Below, one piece after another: positions 1 to 7,207 of a stretch of DNA of 9,008 nucleotides. The stretch is from positions 1-9,008 of the forward strand of contig CABSQC010000028.1 in assembly GCA_902479835.1 (NCBI GenBank), read 5' to 3'. The notes beneath the pieces were generated by a model, which saw only the letters and a list, made by a program, of their open reading frames with translations, was not told the origin of the DNA and searched no databases. The stretch comes from an uncultured Streptococcus sp. Lineage in GTDB: Bacteria; Bacillota; Bacilli; Lactobacillales; Streptococcaceae. How positions within the stretch are numbered: the first letter of the stretch is position 1; each line of letters starts with the position of its first letter. The position numbers and the translations under genes are program-made.

Positions 1-2001
1 TTCCATACCAGTACCCACATAAGGTGCTTTTGGATCGATCAATGGCACAGCCTGACGTTGCATGTTGGCACCCATGAGGGCACGGTTGGAGTCATCGTTT
101 TCCAAGAAAGGAATACATGCTGTCGCAACGGCAACTACTTGTTTTGGAGATACGTCCATGTAATCGACCTGATCAGATGGGAATTCTTGGTTGTTACCAC
201 GGTGACGTCCCATAACGATTGGCTCAGCAAAGCCACCCTTTTCGTTCAACTTAGAGTTGGCCTGAGCAACGATGTACTCATCTTCTTCATCGGCTGTCAA
301 CCAAACGATTTCGTTGGTGACTACACCTTTTTCACGGTCCACTTTACGGTATGGCGTTTGGATGAAACCATATTTGTTCAAGTGTCCATATGAAGACAAG
401 TTGTTGATCAAACCGATGTTTGGTCCTTCAGGTGTTTCGATTGGACACATACGACCATAGTGGGTATAGTGTACGTCACGCACTTCATATCCAGCGCGGT
501 CACGTGTCAAACCACCAGGCCCTAAGGCAGACAAACGACGTTTGTGAGACAACTCAGAAAGTGGGTTGTGTTGGTCCATGAACTGTGACAACTGTGAAGA
601 ACCAAAGAATTCTTTAATTGCTGCAGTTACTGGACGAATGTTAATAATTTGTTGTGGTGTCAAGACATCGTTATCTTGTACAGACATCCGTTCGCGAACG
701 TTTCGTTCCATCCGTGAAAGTCCAAGACGCACTTGGTTGGCAAGCAATTCACCAACGGCACGAATCCGACGGTTTCCAAGGTGGTCGATATCATCTACAC
801 GTCCAAGTCCTTCTGCAAGGTTCAAGAAATAGCTCATCTCTGCCAAGATATCTGCTGGAGTTACGATGCGTACTTTGTCAGATGGATTAGCATTTCCGAT
901 GATGGTGACAACACGGTCTGGATCTGTTGGAGCGACAACTTTGAATTTTTGCAATTCAACCGGTTCTGTCAAAACAGCAGCATCATTTGGAATGTAAGTG
1001 ATTTTGTTCAAACCGTTATCCAATTGTTCTGAGATGCTGTCGATGACATCGCGCGTCATAACAGTACCAGCTTCTACAATGATTTCTCCTGTTTCAGCAT
1101 CTACCAATGGTTCTGCGATTGTTTGGTTCAACAAGCGGTTCTTGATATTGAGTTTCTTGTTGATCTTGTAGCGACCAACTGGTGCCAAGTCATAACGACG
1201 TGGATCAAAGAAACGGGCTACCAACAAGCTACGTGAGCTTTCCGCTGTTTTTGGCTCACCTGGACGAAGACGCTCGTAGATTTCTTTGAGGGCTTCATCT
1301 GTCCGTGAATCCATTGGATTTTTGTGGATATCTTTTTCGATGGTATTGCGAACCAATTCGCTATCCCCAAAGATATCGATGATTTCATCATCTCCAGAGA
1401 ATCCAAGAGCACGCACAAGCGTTGTAAATGGAATTTTACGTGTGCGGTCGATGCGCGTGTAGGCGATGTCTTTTGAGTCGGTTTCAAGCTCTAACCAAGC
1501 TCCACGGTTAGGGATAACAGTAGATCCATAACCAATCTTACCATTCTTGTCCACCTTATCATTGAAGTAGACACCTGGTGAGCGGACCAACTGAGATACG
1601 ATAATCCGTTCTCCACCATTGATGATGAAAGTTCCCATTTCAGTCATGATTGGGAAATCACCAAAGAAAACTTCTTGGGTCTTGATTTCACCTGTTTCTT
1701 TGTTGACCAAACGGAAGGTCACAAAGATTGGTGCTGAGTAGCTGGCATCGTGAATGCGCGCTTCTTCAAGCGAATACTTGGGTTCGCGGATTTCATAACC
1801 CACAAATTCCAATTCCATTGTATCCGTGAAGTTTGAGATTGGAAGCACATCTTCAAATACTTCCTTCAAGCCATGATCCAAGAAATCTTTGAATGAGTCT
1901 GTCTGGATTTCAATCAAGTTTGGTAAATCAAGAACTTCTTTGATTCTTGAAAAACTACGACGGGTCCGATGTTTCCCGTATTGAACGTCATGTCCTGCCA
2001 A
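1..2001 (-). CDS. rpoB: DNA-directed RNA polymerase subunit beta, N-terminal part (runs off window)
   Basis: Beta subunit of the core RNA polymerase, which together with beta-prime forms the catalytic cleft. The reverse strand translates without interruption from 2001 to 1 (667 codons). The protein begins [20 protein letters not shown] and ends in ...VGTGME at the window edge. Streptococcal RpoB is about 1190 residues, so roughly the last 520, including the main active-site lysines, lie outside. Visible landmarks are [20 protein letters not shown] (128-147), the rifampicin cluster around [20 protein letters not shown] (469-488) followed by RLSALGPGG, and [13 protein letters not shown] (516-528). 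At the usual resistance positions D476, H486 and S491 (E. coli D516, H526, S531) the residues are wild type, so nothing here suggests rifampicin resistance. The start is TTG: an in-frame TAG at 2020-2022 precludes any longer form, the next in-frame ATG is far inside, and AAAGGAG lies 9 nt upstream. rpoC presumably follows beyond position 1. Confidence 0.98.
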   Translation of the reverse strand, partial: MAGHDVQYGKHRTRRSFSRIKEVLDLPNLIEIQTDSFKDFLDHGLKEVFEDVLPISNFTDTMELEFVGYEIREPKYSLEEARIHDASYSAPIFVTFRLVNKETGEIKTQEVFFGDFPIMTEMGTFIINGGERIIVSQLVRSPGVYFNDKVDKNGKIGYGSTVIPNRGAWLELETDSKDIAYTRIDRTRKIPFTTLVRALGFSGDDEIIDIFGDSELVRNTIEKDIHKNPMDSRTDEALKEIYERLRPGEPKTAESSRSLLVARFFDPRRYDLAPVGRYKINKKLNIKNRLLNQTIAEPLVDAETGEIIVEAGTVMTRDVIDSISEQLDNGLNKITYIPNDAAVLTEPVELQKFKVVAPTDPDRVVTIIGNANPSDKVRIVTPADILAEMSYFLNLAEGLGRVDDIDHLGNRRIRAVGELLANQVRLGLSRMERNVRERMSVQDNDVLTPQQIINIRPVTAAIKEFFGSSQLSQFMDQHNPLSELSHKRRLSALGPGGLTRDRAGYEVRDVHYTHYGRMCPIETPEGPNIGLINNLSSYGHLNKYGFIQTPYRKVDREKGVVTNEIVWLTADEEDEYIVAQANSKLNEKGGFAEPIVMGRHRGNNQEFPSDQVDYMDVSPKQVVAVATACIPFLENDDSNRALMGANMQRQAVPLIDPKAPYVGTGME

Positions 2002-2044
2002 AGTTTTTAGCTCCTTTTTCTATACTAGGATAGCTTGGTAACAT
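1988..2044 (-). CDS. Possible 18-codon upstream ORF overlapping the rpoB start
   Basis: An ATG at 2044-2042 opens an ORF that reads [18 protein letters not shown] and stops at TGA (1990-1988), 14 nt inside rpoB and in a different frame. An AGGTGG sequence lies 8 nt before the ATG and could act as a Shine-Dalgarno; an AGGAG also sits only 2 nt before it, which is too close. The ORF covers the rpoB ribosome binding site and start codon, an arrangement that could give translational coupling. I do not recognise the peptide and its translation is speculative. It may be chance within the leader. Confidence 0.2.
   Translation of the reverse strand: MLPSYPSIEKGAKNFGRT
2011..2017 (-). promoter_or_regulatory. 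Ribosome binding site of rpoB
   Basis: Reads AAAGGAG on the minus strand, 9 nt before the TTG at 2001-1999. It decides the start, because no ATG or GTG lies between the in-frame stop at 2020-2022 and this TTG. Confidence 0.85.
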
Positions 2045-2062
2045 CACTCCTACCACCTATCC
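2028..2062 (-). promoter_or_regulatory. Imperfect hairpin just upstream of the rpoB ribosome binding site
   Basis: Minus-strand RNA can pair GGATAG with CTATCC and, inside that, TGGTA with TACCA, giving 11 bp with a small internal loop and a 10-nt apical loop that contains GGAG. It ends 11 nt before the rpoB AAAGGAG motif. The structure would present or hide the putative short-ORF start in its loop. Function is not known. Confidence 0.4.
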
Positions 2063-2080
2063 GGTTTTAACTACAATTTT

Positions 2081-2114
2081 GTGATTTGCATCACGTGAAG
2101 AGCTGTCTCTTCAC
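2081..2114 (-). promoter_or_regulatory. Two abutting hairpins in the rpoB leader
   Basis: On the minus strand, GTGAAGAG-ACAG-CTCTTCAC (2114-2095) is a perfect 8-bp stem with a 4-nt loop. It is followed immediately by GTGAT-GCAA-ATCAC (2094-2081), a perfect 5-bp stem closed by a GNRA-type tetraloop. Neither is followed by a U tract, so they are not terminators. The lack of spacing between them would permit coaxial stacking. Seen directly in the sequence; role unknown. Confidence 0.5.
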
Positions 2115-2190
2115 CTCATTCGTCGCTTTTTGTAATTTTTAGAAAAATTAAATTTGTGTAACAAACTAGGGTTTTCCTGAAAAATAGGCA

Positions 2191-2236
2191 CAAAAAGAGC
2201 AGCTAAATCGACTTATTCAAGTAAGATTTAACTGCT
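2191..2236 (-). terminator. Terminator-like hairpin inside the rpoB leader (attenuator or pbp1b terminator)
   Basis: Minus-strand RNA pairs AGCAGTTAAATC (2236-2225) with GATTTAGCTGCT (2209-2198) over 12 positions, one of them a G-U wobble that forms only in the minus-strand RNA. A small inner ACTT/AAGT stem sits in the loop, and the stem is followed by CTTTTTG. That is the layout of an intrinsic terminator. It lies downstream of the predicted rpoB promoter, so rpoB transcripts from that promoter must pass it. An upstream AAGAGC (2246-2241) can pair with GCTCTT at 2200-2195, which overlaps the 3' arm and U tract and offers an alternative fold. It could also terminate pbp1b transcripts, since no convincing terminator lies nearer the pbp1b stop. 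Confidence 0.6.
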
Positions 2237-2293
2237 GTAAGCTCTTATTTGGACAATATTTCAAATAAAGCACACGACAAATTAGTTATCACT

Positions 2294-2322
2294 ATTATAT
2301 CGTTTTTTGCTCCAAAAATCAA
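2294..2322 (-). promoter_or_regulatory. Predicted sigma-A promoter of rpoB(C)
   Basis: On the minus strand TTGATT (2322-2317) and TATAAT (2299-2294) are separated by exactly 17 bp. The -10 matches consensus fully and the -35 matches 4 of 6. It lies about 30 bp downstream of the pbp1b stop codon. Transcription should begin near 2287. A weaker pair, TTGTTA (2164-2159) with TAAAAA (2141-2136), lies closer to rpoB and past the leader hairpin. Confidence 0.75.
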
Positions 2323-2352
2323 GGCTTTCCCTAGGTTTTCTACTGGATCAGA

Positions 2353-4809
2353 CTAGCGTCGATTGCCGCGATTGGAACTATTTCGATTTGAACTATTGCT
2401 TGATGAACTATTGGTTGTCGAATTGTTCTTATTATTCGACTGATTGCCACTGGTATTGCCGAGAATTGCTGCCCAAGCACTTTGATAATCGCTATCCGAT
2501 CCCCCGATGGCAAAGCGGTATTGAGTGGTTGGCGCTCCGTTTTTGGCCCAAAGACTCGTCACCGTTTGACCGCTCAGATCGATATCTCTACCATTGACAT
2601 TGACGCGGCCCGGTCTTTCACCAGTCGATTTGAGCACTTCAGAGCGGATCACACTCTTATCGAGTGTGAATTTATCCTGAATTCCAAAGAGACTTGGATC
2701 TGCTTGGTAGATTGCATTCGCCAACTGCGCCATGTATTGGGCATTGTTGTTGTATCCAGTCAAGGTCTGCATGGAAGCATTGTTGTCATGGCCGATCCAA
2801 CCTCCTAAAGAAACATTTGGAGTGGACAACATCAACCACATATCCCCGTTTGAGTTGGTGGTACCAGTTTTTCCAATCCAGTCAGCACCTGCCAGCGTTG
2901 GGTTGACTTGGCTAATCCGTGACTTAAAGGTCGTTGTGGCACCAGATGTGATGACCCCACGCAAGAGATCCTGCATAATCGTTGCTGTTGCTGGAGAATA
3001 GACACGAACCGGATCTGCTTCGTGCTTGTAGACTACATCCCCATCTCGGTCGATGATTTGCTCCACCATGTAGCGTTTGAGGTAGTTCCCATTATTAGCA
3101 ATGGTTTGGAAACCGTTGGTATGTTGGGCAACAGTGACCTCAATTCCTCCCCCCATTGGTAGACTCTCAATGCCATATTCAGGGATATCATAGCCCATTT
3201 TCTTCATGTAGGATGGGACATCCACACCCTTTTCACGAAGGGTTCGGTAAGTCCAGTAAGCCGGAATATTCCATGAGGTATTGAGGGCCTCACGGAGATC
3301 CATCATGGCTGTTCCTCGGCTATCCACGTGCATGATCGGCTCCCCACTTGAGAAATTAGTTGGGTAGTTAGAAAGGATGCTATTACTTCCCATCAAGCCT
3401 TGGTCGATCGCAATCCCATAGGCCAACAGTGGCTTGATAGTAGATCCTGGGGAACGTTCTGTATCAAAGGCATGGTTGTTTTGGTTACCATCAAAATTCC
3501 GACCACCGATAAATCCTAAAACAGCACCCGTTCGGTTGTCCATCAGGACATTCCCAACTTCTACAAGACCCGTTCCATCATCCAAGACGCTTCCAAAATT
3601 CGCGACTGCAGCCTGCATCGCATTGTGAACCGGTTTGTTAATAGTGGTTTGGATCGTGTAACCACCTTCGCGCAACTCACTCTCAGCTAATTCTTGATAA
3701 GCCTTGACGGTTTCATTATTTTTCAGGTCTTGCTTGGTTACATTGTCTCGCTTGATCAAGTAATCATACATGGCCTCTTTTGCTTCTTCCATTGCTTGGA
3801 AGTAGAGGTAGTCATGCGGTGTTTTCTCGATGCCATCTGGAGCAATGAAGTCTTTGGTCAAGTCGTACTGAGCATAGGTTTCGTAGTCTTTTTTCGATAA
3901 GGCTCCCGTCCGGTACATATTGAACAAGACATCTTTGGCACGCGCCAAACCTAACTCGAGGTTCTCCTTGCTCTTTAGGCTACCGTCTGCAGCATAAGGA
4001 GAGTAGACAATCGGACTCTGTGGCAAGCCAGCGATAAAGGCTGCTTGTGGAACAGACAAGTCTTTCGCAGAGACGCCAAAGATCCCTTGAGCCGCGGCTT
4101 CCACACCTGCAATATTTTGCCCCCGATTGTTTCGTCCAAAAGGCGAGACGTTTAAGTAAGTGGTTAGGATTTCGTTTTTATCCATTCCCCTCTCTAAAGC
4201 TAGGGCATCGACAATCTCTGTCGCCTTACGAGTAAAGGTGGGAGCATCTCCTACGACTTGCTGTTTGATCAACTGCTGGGTTAAGGTCGATCCCCCACTA
4301 GAGGAACCGACACCGGCTACAGATCCAAGCGTCGCCCGAAGAACAGCTTTGGGCACAACCCCCTTGTGGCTTTCAAAGTTCTCATCCTCAGTAGCGATCA
4401 CAGCCTTTTTGACATTGTCGGAAATGGCATCTCCAGCTACCGGCGTGCGGATCAAATCACTGTCCACTTCTGCAATCAGGCTCTTATCGGAATAGGTCAG
4501 TTTTGAAACACTGCTGACATTGCGAACCTGCTGGACCAGTTCTTCTGTCTTTGGAACCTTGACATTGCTAAAGAGGCTCGCCGCATAACCAATCCCGATC
4601 CCTGCGCCAAATAAAAAGAGGCACACGAACAGGGCGATCATGACATCCCACAAGAGTTTGAGGGTCCTCAAAAATGTCGCAAAAATATCGCCGACAGACC
4701 AGCTACTTTCCTCATTTTTTTCCTTATTCGGAGTTTCTGTATACATATTTGCAAAGAATTTTTGGACTTTCTTCCAAAACTCTTGCAGCTTCTCTTTTAA
4801 TTGATTCAC
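2353..4809 (-). CDS. pbp1b: Class A penicillin-binding protein 1B (bifunctional glycosyltransferase/transpeptidase)
   Basis: Membrane-anchored peptidoglycan synthase of 818 residues that polymerises lipid II into glycan strands and cross-links the peptides outside the cell. A cytoplasmic N-terminus is followed by one membrane helix at about 52-78. The GT51 glycosyltransferase domain includes EDENF (141-145, catalytic E141) and [12 protein letters not shown] (172-183). The transpeptidase domain has all three motifs: STIK with nucleophile S456, SWN at 512-514 and KTGT at 647-650. The tail from about 786 is rich in Ser and Asn and ends in NRGNRR. The start chosen is GTG at 4809-4807, with AAGGAG 9 nt upstream. 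A longer reading from a TTG at 4863 would add 18 residues, but that stretch contains the promoter -10 and the ribosome binding site. It is divergent from tyrS and co-oriented with rpoB. The sequence follows pneumococcal PBP1b closely as I recall it. Confidence 0.95.
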   Translation of the reverse strand: MNQLKEKLQEFWKKVQKFFANMYTETPNKEKNEESSWSVGDIFATFLRTLKLLWDVMIALFVCLFLFGAGIGIGYAASLFSNVKVPKTEELVQQVRNVSSVSKLTYSDKSLIAEVDSDLIRTPVAGDAISDNVKKAVIATEDENFESHKGVVPKAVLRATLGSVAGVGSSSGGSTLTQQLIKQQVVGDAPTFTRKATEIVDALALERGMDKNEILTTYLNVSPFGRNNRGQNIAGVEAAAQGIFGVSAKDLSVPQAAFIAGLPQSPIVYSPYAADGSLKSKENLELGLARAKDVLFNMYRTGALSKKDYETYAQYDLTKDFIAPDGIEKTPHDYLYFQAMEEAKEAMYDYLIKRDNVTKQDLKNNETVKAYQELAESELREGGYTIQTTINKPVHNAMQAAVANFGSVLDDGTGLVEVGNVLMDNRTGAVLGFIGGRNFDGNQNNHAFDTERSPGSTIKPLLAYGIAIDQGLMGSNSILSNYPTNFSSGEPIMHVDSRGTAMMDLREALNTSWNIPAYWTYRTLREKGVDVPSYMKKMGYDIPEYGIESLPMGGGIEVTVAQHTNGFQTIANNGNYLKRYMVEQIIDRDGDVVYKHEADPVRVYSPATATIMQDLLRGVITSGATTTFKSRISQVNPTLAGADWIGKTGTTNSNGDMWLMLSTPNVSLGGWIGHDNNASMQTLTGYNNNAQYMAQLANAIYQADPSLFGIQDKFTLDKSVIRSEVLKSTGERPGRVNVNGRDIDLSGQTVTSLWAKNGAPTTQYRFAIGGSDSDYQSAWAAILGNTSGNQSNNKNNSTTNSSSSNSSNRNSSNRGNRR

Positions 4810-4818
4810 TGATTCTTT

Positions 4819-4824
4819 CTCCTT
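4819..4824 (-). promoter_or_regulatory. Ribosome binding site of pbp1b
   Basis: AAGGAG on the minus strand, 9 nt before the GTG at 4809-4807. It supports this GTG rather than the in-frame TTG at 4863 as the start. Confidence 0.8.
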
Positions 4825-4833
4825 GTTCCCTAT

Positions 4834-4863
4834 ATTATAGCAGATTAGCCCCTTTGTTTTCAA
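4834..4863 (-). promoter_or_regulatory. Predicted promoter of pbp1b with extended -10
   Basis: TTGAAA (4863-4858) and TATAAT (4839-4834) are 18 bp apart, and TGC immediately precedes the -10 (extended TGNTATAAT). The -10 and extended elements are perfect; the -35 matches 4-5 of 6. The predicted leader is only about 20 nt. The -35 TTG is the same triplet as the false upstream start codon of the gene. Confidence 0.75.
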
Positions 4864-4917
4864 TCACAAGAGCGTAGAAATCCTCGCTCAATCTTCTTGG
4901 GTAAGGACAAGAAAATG

Positions 4918-4940
4918 ACGGAAAGCATTGCCATTTCCGT
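4918..4940. repeat. 23-bp dyad over the tyrS -35 element
   Basis: ACGGAAA (4918-4924) and TTTCCGT (4934-4940) are perfect 7-bp inverted repeats around a 9-bp centre, GCATTGCCA. That centre contains the tyrS -35 hexamer TTGCCA. The position is that of an operator or of a bound activator. It lies upstream of the predicted transcript start, so it is more likely a DNA site than an RNA hairpin. Which protein would bind is not known. Confidence 0.4.
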
Positions 4941-4955
4941 GGTTTATGGTAGAAT
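4928..4955 (+). promoter_or_regulatory. Predicted promoter of tyrS
   Basis: TTGCCA (4928-4933) and TAGAAT (4950-4955) are 16 bp apart, and TG sits at the extended -10 position (TGGTAGAAT). Transcription should begin near 4962, leaving a leader of about 30 nt. That is far too short for a T-box, the tyrosyl-tRNA-sensing leader found before tyrS in many Bacillales. Confidence 0.65.
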
Positions 4956-4975
4956 AGAGAAATGAATAAACTTAT

Positions 4976-4982
4976 AAAGGAG
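4976..4982 (+). promoter_or_regulatory. Ribosome binding site of tyrS
   Basis: AAAGGAG lies 9 nt before the ATG at 4992. An in-frame ATG at 4962 would place this site inside the coding region, so the downstream ATG is preferred. Confidence 0.85.
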
Positions 4983-4991
4983 AAAAGACAC

Positions 4992-6248
4992 ATGCACATT
5001 TTTGATGAGCTAAAAGAGCGTGGTTTGGTATTTCAAACGACGGATGAAGAAGCCTTGCGCAAAGCACTGGAAGAAGGTCAGGTTTCTTATTATACTGGTT
5101 ATGATCCAACTGCTGACAGCCTTCACCTTGGTCACTTGGTTGCCATCTTAACGAGCCGTCGCCTTCAACTAGCAGGCCACAAACCTTATGCGCTCGTTGG
5201 CGGTGCGACTGGTCTCATTGGAGATCCGTCCTTCAAAGATGCTGAGCGTAGTCTCCAAACAAAAGAAACTGTTCAAGAATGGGTTCGCTCCATTCAAGGG
5301 CAATTGTCTCGTTTCCTCGATTTTGAAAATGGTGACAACAAAGCCGAAATGGTCAACAACTACGATTGGTTCGGAAGCATTAGCTTTATTGACTTCCTTC
5401 GTGATGTCGGAAAATACTTTACGGTCAATGCTATGATGAGTAAAGAATCTGTTAAAAAACGGATTGAGACAGGGATTTCTTACACAGAGTTTGCCTACCA
5501 AATCATGCAAGGCTATGACTTCTACGTCCTCAACCAAGAACACAATGTAACCCTTCAAATCGGTGGATCTGACCAATGGGGAAACATGACAGCTGGTACT
5601 GAGTTGATGCGTCGTAAGGCAGACAAAGCTGGTCATGTTATGACTGTGCCTTTGATCACAGATGCAACTGGTAAGAAATTCGGTAAATCAGAAGGCAATG
5701 CCGTCTGGCTCAATGCAGACAAAACATCTCCATACGAAATGTACCAATTCTGGATGAATGTGATGGACGCCGACGCTGTGCGCTTCTTGAAGATCTTCAC
5801 TTTCTTGTCACTGGACGAGATCGAAGAGATCCGTAAGCAGTTTGAGGCTGCTCCTCATGAACGCTTGGCTCAAAAGATCTTGGCGCGTGAAGTGGTCACC
5901 CTCGTTCACGGTGAAGAAGCTTACAAGGAAGCCCTCAACATCACGGAACAACTCTTTGCAGGAAACATCAAAAACCTTTCTGTCAAAGAACTCAAACAAG
6001 GCCTTCGTGGTGTGCCAAACTACCAGGTCCAAGCAGAAGACAACCTCAACATTGTAGAACTCTTGGTCACAGCTGGTGTAGTGAATTCTAAACGCCAAGC
6101 CCGCGAAGATGTTCAAAATGGAGCGATCTACGTCAATGGCGAACGCATCCAAGACCTTGACTATGTCTTGAGCGATAGCGATAAATTAGAAAATGAATTG
6201 ACCGTTATCCGTCGCGGTAAGAAAAAATACTTTGTTTTGACTTATTAA
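4992..6248 (+). CDS. tyrS: Tyrosyl-tRNA synthetase
   Basis: Cytoplasmic class I aminoacyl-tRNA synthetase that activates tyrosine with ATP and loads it onto tRNA-Tyr. The protein has 418 residues, the usual length for the bacterial TyrS type. The catalytic Rossmann domain shows YTGYDPT (34-40) in the tyrosine pocket, the HIGH motif as HLGH (45-48), GSDQWGN (192-198) and the KMSKS-type loop KFGKS (229-233). An S4-like RNA-binding domain occupies about 352-418 ([20 protein letters not shown]). The start is ATG 4992, giving [10 protein letters not shown], the usual streptococcal N-terminus; the ATG 30 bases upstream lies before the ribosome binding site and is rejected. It appears monocistronic, with its own promoter and a strong terminator right after the TAA. 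All key residues are present. Confidence 0.98.
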   Translation: MHIFDELKERGLVFQTTDEEALRKALEEGQVSYYTGYDPTADSLHLGHLVAILTSRRLQLAGHKPYALVGGATGLIGDPSFKDAERSLQTKETVQEWVRSIQGQLSRFLDFENGDNKAEMVNNYDWFGSISFIDFLRDVGKYFTVNAMMSKESVKKRIETGISYTEFAYQIMQGYDFYVLNQEHNVTLQIGGSDQWGNMTAGTELMRRKADKAGHVMTVPLITDATGKKFGKSEGNAVWLNADKTSPYEMYQFWMNVMDADAVRFLKIFTFLSLDEIEEIRKQFEAAPHERLAQKILAREVVTLVHGEEAYKEALNITEQLFAGNIKNLSVKELKQGLRGVPNYQVQAEDNLNIVELLVTAGVVNSKRQAREDVQNGAIYVNGERIQDLDYVLSDSDKLENELTVIRRGKKKYFVLTY

Positions 6249-6254
6249 GAAAGT

Positions 6255-6289
6255 AAAACCACGAAGTTTCGTATGAACTTCGTGGTTTT
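6255..6289. terminator. Bidirectional intrinsic terminator between tyrS and the convergent operon
   Basis: A perfect 14-bp stem, AAAACCACGAAGTT (6255-6268) with AACTTCGTGGTTTT (6276-6289), and a 7-nt loop, starting 7 nt after the tyrS stop. The flanking T-rich sequence (TTTTCTT on plus, TTTTACTTTCTT on minus) lets it stop both tyrS and the leftward operon that ends at 6311. Confidence 0.9.
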
Positions 6290-6310
6290 CTTATACACTT
6301 TTTTCTGAGA

Positions 6311-6724
6311 CTATTTCCCTTTTCTGCGATGCAACAAAGCTTGGTTGATTCGTTGAGTTTTTTTATGGAGTTGCCAAATCTGGTACAGCCAGATCAGGCC
6401 GTAAATGGCTAGAAAGATCAACCAAGGAATCGGGCTCCGCAAGGCTGTCCCCCAGCCAAAAAACAAGTAGGTTGATGCTAAGATGGCAGCTGTCACAACT
6501 AAATGCAAAGCCACACGCAAACTATAGGTCAAAAACTCTTCTTCCTCAAGAATGAATGTCAAGACCCCCATTGTCCCACTCATCAAAAAGATCGCTAGGA
6601 TGTTGCGGACATTTACAGCGGGATAGACGATGTTGGTATAGACATGGGATAATAACACCAAACACAAATAAAAGAAGGAACCTGTCCTCATACCAGATAC
6701 AAAATAAGCTATAAATCGTTTCAT
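6311..6724 (-). CDS. DUF3021-type small membrane protein, probable partner of the LytTR regulator
   Basis: A 137-residue protein with four hydrophobic segments at about 14-33, 42-60, 68-90 and 99-117, and a basic C-terminal tail (KKTQRINQALLHRRKGK). The size, the four helices and the EEEFLTYSLRVALHLVV stretch leading into the third helix fit the DUF3021 family, commonly encoded next to stand-alone LytTR regulators in Firmicutes. In the LytTR regulatory systems studied in S. mutans the membrane partner holds the regulator inactive; the same role here is inference. It is the last gene of the operon: its AGGAG overlaps the lytTR stop codon and lies 6 nt before the ATG at 6724. A GTG directly before that ATG would add one residue but sits too close to the ribosome binding site. 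No catalytic motif is visible. Confidence 0.8.
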   Translation of the reverse strand: MKRFIAYFVSGMRTGSFFYLCLVLLSHVYTNIVYPAVNVRNILAIFLMSGTMGVLTFILEEEEFLTYSLRVALHLVVTAAILASTYLFFGWGTALRSPIPWLIFLAIYGLIWLYQIWQLHKKTQRINQALLHRRKGK

Positions 6725-6733
6725 CACTTTCTC

Positions 6734-7189
6734 CTATACCCCTAAATAATCCATCAAGGATTTGACATATTTCCGACTGACACTTGATTTTACTCCACGT
6801 GTCAGTTTAGCCATCATATTGCCTGAAAAACTATCCGATAGCGATTCTAAATGGTCGATATTCATCACCGCGTGGCGTGATATCTGTAAAAAATTACGAC
6901 GATTAATCCGATGTTGAAAATTTATCAAAGTATCTCTGATGGTGAACGTTTTGTCTATCGTATAAATGGTTAGCTGATTCTTATCAATCTCGGCTAGAAT
7001 AATGTCATCAATTTTCACCATGATCAAATGATCATCTGTTTTGATAGGGATCACTACTTGATTCACTGTCGAAAATTGTTCGAGATACTCCATTACCTCT
7101 CGTGCTTGATCAGATAATTGCTTGGCTTGAATGACCACACAGGGGTCGTTTTCTGGGATATCTTGTTTTTCCTCAAAACGAATCTTCAT
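6734..7189 (-). CDS. Stand-alone LytTR-family DNA-binding transcriptional regulator
   Basis: A 151-residue cytoplasmic regulator. The N-terminal ~45 residues form a short leader region with no receiver domain and no phosphorylatable-Asp pocket. Residues ~47-151 form the LytTR DNA-binding domain, with the family hallmarks FLQISRHAVMNIDHLESL (100-117) and VSRKYVKSL (137-145). It therefore resembles HdrR/BrsR-type regulators that are controlled by a membrane partner instead of a histidine kinase. LytTR domains bind paired ~9-bp direct repeats about two helical turns apart, and such a pair lies upstream of this operon at 8979-9008. The start chosen is ATG 7189, with GGAG 5 nt upstream. A GTG at 7207, directly after the permease stop, would give 6 more residues but lacks a good ribosome binding site. 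It lies 18 nt after the permease gene and is followed after 9 nt by the DUF3021 gene. Confidence 0.9.
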   Translation of the reverse strand: MKIRFEEKQDIPENDPCVVIQAKQLSDQAREVMEYLEQFSTVNQVVIPIKTDDHLIMVKIDDIILAEIDKNQLTIYTIDKTFTIRDTLINFQHRINRRNFLQISRHAVMNIDHLESLSDSFSGNMMAKLTRGVKSSVSRKYVKSLMDYLGV

Positions 7190-7207
7190 TCCTACTCCAA
7201 TTCTCAC

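Larger units (their letters stand above)
2002..2287 (-). other. Long structured 5' leader of rpoB
   Basis: This is the gene-free stretch between rpoB and its predicted transcription start near 2287, about 285 nt. Reading 5' to 3' on the minus strand it holds a terminator-like hairpin (2191-2236), an AT-rich palindrome (2133-2150: TAATTTTT, CT, AAAAATTA), two abutting hairpins (2081-2114), a larger imperfect hairpin (2028-2062) and the ribosome binding site. No tRNA-like, T-box or other riboswitch signature that I know is visible. A leader this long and this rich in inverted repeats before a core polymerase gene suggests regulation, but no mechanism can be read from the sequence alone. Confidence 0.5.

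Noticed and set aside
466..600. Rifampicin-resistance mutation in rpoB
   Set aside because: D476, H486 and S491 and the surrounding cluster are wild type.
58..1032. Plus-strand open frames across rpoB
   Set aside because: They overlap one another and lie antisense to continuous, recognisable RpoB coding sequence; no domains or ribosome binding sites.
2136..2164. Second rpoB promoter TTGTTA-N17-TAAAAA downstream of the leader hairpin
   Set aside because: Both hexamers match only 4 of 6 in a very AT-rich stretch, while the upstream promoter has a perfect -10. Kept as the main alternative to the attenuator idea.
2323..2352. Terminator directly after pbp1b (AGG-GAAAG-CCT followed by TTGATTTTT)
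   Set aside because: The stem is only 3-4 bp, too weak to call an intrinsic terminator.
4810..4863. N-terminal extension of PBP1b from TTG 4863
   Set aside because: The stretch contains TGCTATAAT and AAGGAG, that is, the promoter -10 and the ribosome binding site of the gene itself; the GTG at 4809 is correctly spaced.
4962..4991. N-terminal extension of TyrS from ATG 4962
   Set aside because: It would place the AAAGGAG motif inside the coding region and coincides with the predicted transcription start; [10 protein letters not shown] is the usual streptococcal N-terminus.
5169..5636. 155-codon minus-strand frame inside tyrS
   Set aside because: Opposite-strand shadow of a strongly conserved tyrS region, with no ribosome binding site or recognisable domain.
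7190..7207. GTG 7207 as start of the LytTR regulator
   Set aside because: It directly follows the permease stop and has no good ribosome binding site; ATG 7189 has GGAG at a usable distance. Not fully excluded.
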